A stretch of 64,000 nucleotides of DNA from Streptomyces cyaneus. GTDB lineage: Bacteria; Actinomycetota; Actinomycetes; Streptomycetales; Streptomycetaceae. Shown piece by piece: positions 62,315 through 64,000 of the stretch; position 1 is the stretch's first letter; every line of letters begins with the position of its first letter. The stretch spans positions 1 to 64,000 of the forward strand of contig NZ_RQJW01000008.1 of the NCBI RefSeq assembly GCF_004028635.1, given 5' to 3'. Both the position numbers and the translations under genes were made by a program. Below the pieces are notes generated by a model. It was not told the origin of the DNA. It saw only the letters and a list, made by a program, of their open reading frames with translations, and did no database searches.

Positions 62315-62725
62315 ATGCCCGAAATCGCCGTGTCCCTACGCCCGGTCGGCGGCAGCGTCGTCGTGGGCCAGGCCAGAGACCACACGGTCACCATCGACCG
62401 GCCCACGGAGAAGGAGGGGACCGACGCCGGCCCCATGGGCGGTGAGCTGCTGCTTCTGGCTCTCGGCGGTTGCTACGTAAGCACCTTCCTCGCGGCCCTG
62501 AAGGCCGAGGACTCGGAGGCCGACACCTCTGAGATCAGCTTCCAGGTCGACGGAACCCTCGTGAGCGCGCCGACCCGCTTCTCCGAGATCACCGTGCAGG
62601 TGTCGGCGCCGACCGTCCTCCAGGACCTGATCTCCAAACCCCTGCTCAAGGCCGAGCGGGGCTGCATCGTCCACAACTCGATCCGTGACGCCGTGACAGT
62701 CCGCTTCACCCACGAGTGGCGCTGA
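62315..62725 (+). CDS. OsmC family peroxiredoxin-like protein
   Basis: This 136-residue OsmC/Ohr-type protein has two conserved Cys, Cys53 in LALGGCYVSTFLAAL and Cys117 in ERGCIVHNS. Family members reduce organic hydroperoxides with this cysteine pair. ATG 62315 is the first start after a stretch of non-protein frame. The next gene begins 29 bp later on the same strand, so they probably share a transcript. Divergent from the NB-ARC regulator. Confidence 0.9.
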   Translation: MPEIAVSLRPVGGSVVVGQARDHTVTIDRPTEKEGTDAGPMGGELLLLALGGCYVSTFLAALKAEDSEADTSEISFQVDGTLVSAPTRFSEITVQVSAPTVLQDLISKPLLKAERGCIVHNSIRDAVTVRFTHEWR

Positions 62726-62754
62726 CTCTTCCCCCCACTGAAGGAGACAAGACC

Positions 62755-64000
62755 GTGGAAACGCAGCACAGCACGATGCGGGACAGCCACAGCCAGGACC
62801 GCGGCATGACGGACATGGTGATGCACGCGAGCAGCATGCAGCAGGGCTCCATGGGCGGTGCGGCTCCCGTCACCCGGCGCGTCACGATCGTCGGCGCCGG
62901 GTTCTCCGGCACGCTCACCGCCATCCGGCTGCTCCACTTCGCCGATACAGCCCTGGAGATATGCCTGATAGAGCGGGAGGAGGGCTACCGCTACGGCGGT
63001 ATCGCCTTCGGCTGGGCGTCCACCAACTGGGAGCACATGCTCAACATCCAGGCCGGCCGCATCACCCTGCGCCGCGAGCGCCCGGAGGACTTCCTGGAGT
63101 GGGCCAACGAGGAGGCGGACCGCTCTGAGTGGCCGCAGAAGTGGCAGTACCACAACTTCGGCGTGGCCTGCGTCGTACCGCGGCGGATCTTCCGGCAGTA
63201 TCTGGCCGAGCGGCTGCGCGGCGCGGTCGCCGACGCCCACGCCGAGGTGACGCTGCGGGAGCTGACCGGTGAGGTCATCGACGTACGCGGCGAGGGCGGC
63301 GGCTATGTCGTCAAGTACGCCGACGCCGGGGAACAGGGCAGTGTGCACGAGCTGCCGTCGGACCAGGTGATCCTCGCGACCGGTCACCTCTCGCCGGTCC
63401 AGGCGCCCTTCTACCACCGCATCAAGGACTCCGACCGTTTCATCGCCGACCCCTACGCCCCCGGAGCTCAGGAGCGGTTCCAGGAGGTCGGCCCCGAGGA
63501 GACCGTCCTCGTCACGGGCTCCGCGCTGTCGGCCTTCGACACGGTGATCTCCCTCGTGAACGCCGGCCACCGGGGGCAGATCCAGATCTGCTCGCGGGGC
63601 GGCCACATGCACGGCACCTACCCCGTCGACCACGAGCACGACATCTGGCAGTCCCGCCGACCGCCGTTCCTCGACGCGGAGGAGCTCACTCCCGAGTCGG
63701 TGGTCGAGGGGATCAAGGCGGAGTACGCGCACTTGCGGGACGAGCAGGGCGTGGAGCCGGGCAGCGCGCTCGACGCCGTCTTCCCCGAGCGCGTCATGAA
63801 GGCGTGGGAGCCGTACGTCATCGAGCTGATCTCCCGCATGGAAGCCCGCGACGTGCGCATGCTGCTCGACCGGTACAAGAGCCTGATCGTCACCAACCGC
63901 ACCAGCACCGTGCGGGAGATCGGCGGAGTCGTACGCAGCCGGATGCGCGGATTCAACGGCGCGCCGAAGACCGTCGACGTCCTGTCCGCCGGCATCCAGG
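62755..64000 (+). CDS. FAD/NAD(P)-binding oxidoreductase (partial, runs off window)
   Basis: The frame starts at GTG 62755, with AAGGAGA a few bases upstream, and stays open to the window end (415 codons). After a Met/His/Ser-rich N-terminal tail of about 40 residues comes VTIVGAGFSGTLTAIRLLHF, the dinucleotide-binding fold of the FAD-NAD(P)-binding family, then ILATGHLSPVQ and LVTGSALSAFDTVISLVNAG, a second nucleotide site. This matches HpyO-like FAD/NAD(P)-binding proteins. The Met/His-rich tail is unusual and could bind metal. Probably in an operon with the OsmC gene. Confidence 0.88.
   Translation, partial: METQHSTMRDSHSQDRGMTDMVMHASSMQQGSMGGAAPVTRRVTIVGAGFSGTLTAIRLLHFADTALEICLIEREEGYRYGGIAFGWASTNWEHMLNIQAGRITLRRERPEDFLEWANEEADRSEWPQKWQYHNFGVACVVPRRIFRQYLAERLRGAVADAHAEVTLRELTGEVIDVRGEGGGYVVKYADAGEQGSVHELPSDQVILATGHLSPVQAPFYHRIKDSDRFIADPYAPGAQERFQEVGPEETVLVTGSALSAFDTVISLVNAGHRGQIQICSRGGHMHGTYPVDHEHDIWQSRRPPFLDAEELTPESVVEGIKAEYAHLRDEQGVEPGSALDAVFPERVMKAWEPYVIELISRMEARDVRMLLDRYKSLIVTNRTSTVREIGGVVRSRMRGFNGAPKTVDVLSAGIQ

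Noticed and set aside
1..64000. tRNA or rRNA genes
   Set aside because: No cloverleaf with conserved T-arm sequence or rRNA segment was noticed by eye; a covariance-model scan would be decisive.

Overview
The window is high-GC actinobacterial DNA and almost certainly comes from a Streptomyces chromosome. Codon third positions are strongly GC, GTG starts are common, and many gene families are typical of Streptomyces: a guanyl-specific RNase Sa homologue, a DesK-type two-component pair beside a P450, an SNF2/SWIM pair, and a very large YD-repeat protein. No rRNA, tRNA or CRISPR array was seen.

Positions 1-20,000 look like ordinary chromosome. They hold a short-chain dehydrogenase divergent from an AIM24-like protein with a six-copy 14-bp array between them, a RibD/DHFR-like reductase, secreted RNase Sa, a two-component system followed by a cytochrome P450, a Gfo/Idh dehydrogenase divergent from a GntR regulator followed by a ROK kinase, an SNF2 helicase translationally coupled to a SWIM zinc-finger protein, two membrane proteins and a SMI1/KNR4 protein.

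Positions 20,000-38,000 are a mosaic. A small peptide gene with a double-glycine-type leader lies at 20,518. A LysR-controlled DoxX/NmrA/NTF2 operon is bracketed by inverted ISL3 remnants. A second two-component pair and an ABC exporter are framed by two paralogous multi-spanning membrane proteins (DUF418-like). RNase J, an IS110 scrap, a decapitated peptidoglycan-recognition amidase, an L,D-transpeptidase lipoprotein and an MmpS-like protein follow. Relics of a WD40 protein and a CYP102-type reductase lie at 29.5-30.4 kb.

Positions 38,900-48,820 are the centrepiece: a 2,906-residue secreted RHS/YD-repeat polymorphic toxin. It has two DNRLRE-like and two golvesin-like modules, a late hydrophobic segment and a C-terminal His-Me-type nuclease tip. 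A perfect 14-bp-stem hairpin, a DUF1963-like candidate immunity gene and an orphan YD-repeat scrap ending at an IS5-type insertion follow it.

Positions 48,800-59,100 are an insertion-sequence nest (IS5-like, IS256, IS110; mostly frameshifted, internally deleted or truncated). It encloses a few cargo genes: an SH3/membrane/coiled-coil protein of lower GC, an imine-reductase-like dehydrogenase with a divergent HxlR regulator, an alpha/beta hydrolase and a secreted cysteine-containing protein. A truncated beta-ketoadipate enol-lactonase start closes this region.

Positions 59,800-64,000 return to intact genes: a HAD-family dehalogenase, an NB-ARC regulator, an OsmC-like protein and an FAD/NAD(P)-binding oxidoreductase cut by the window end.
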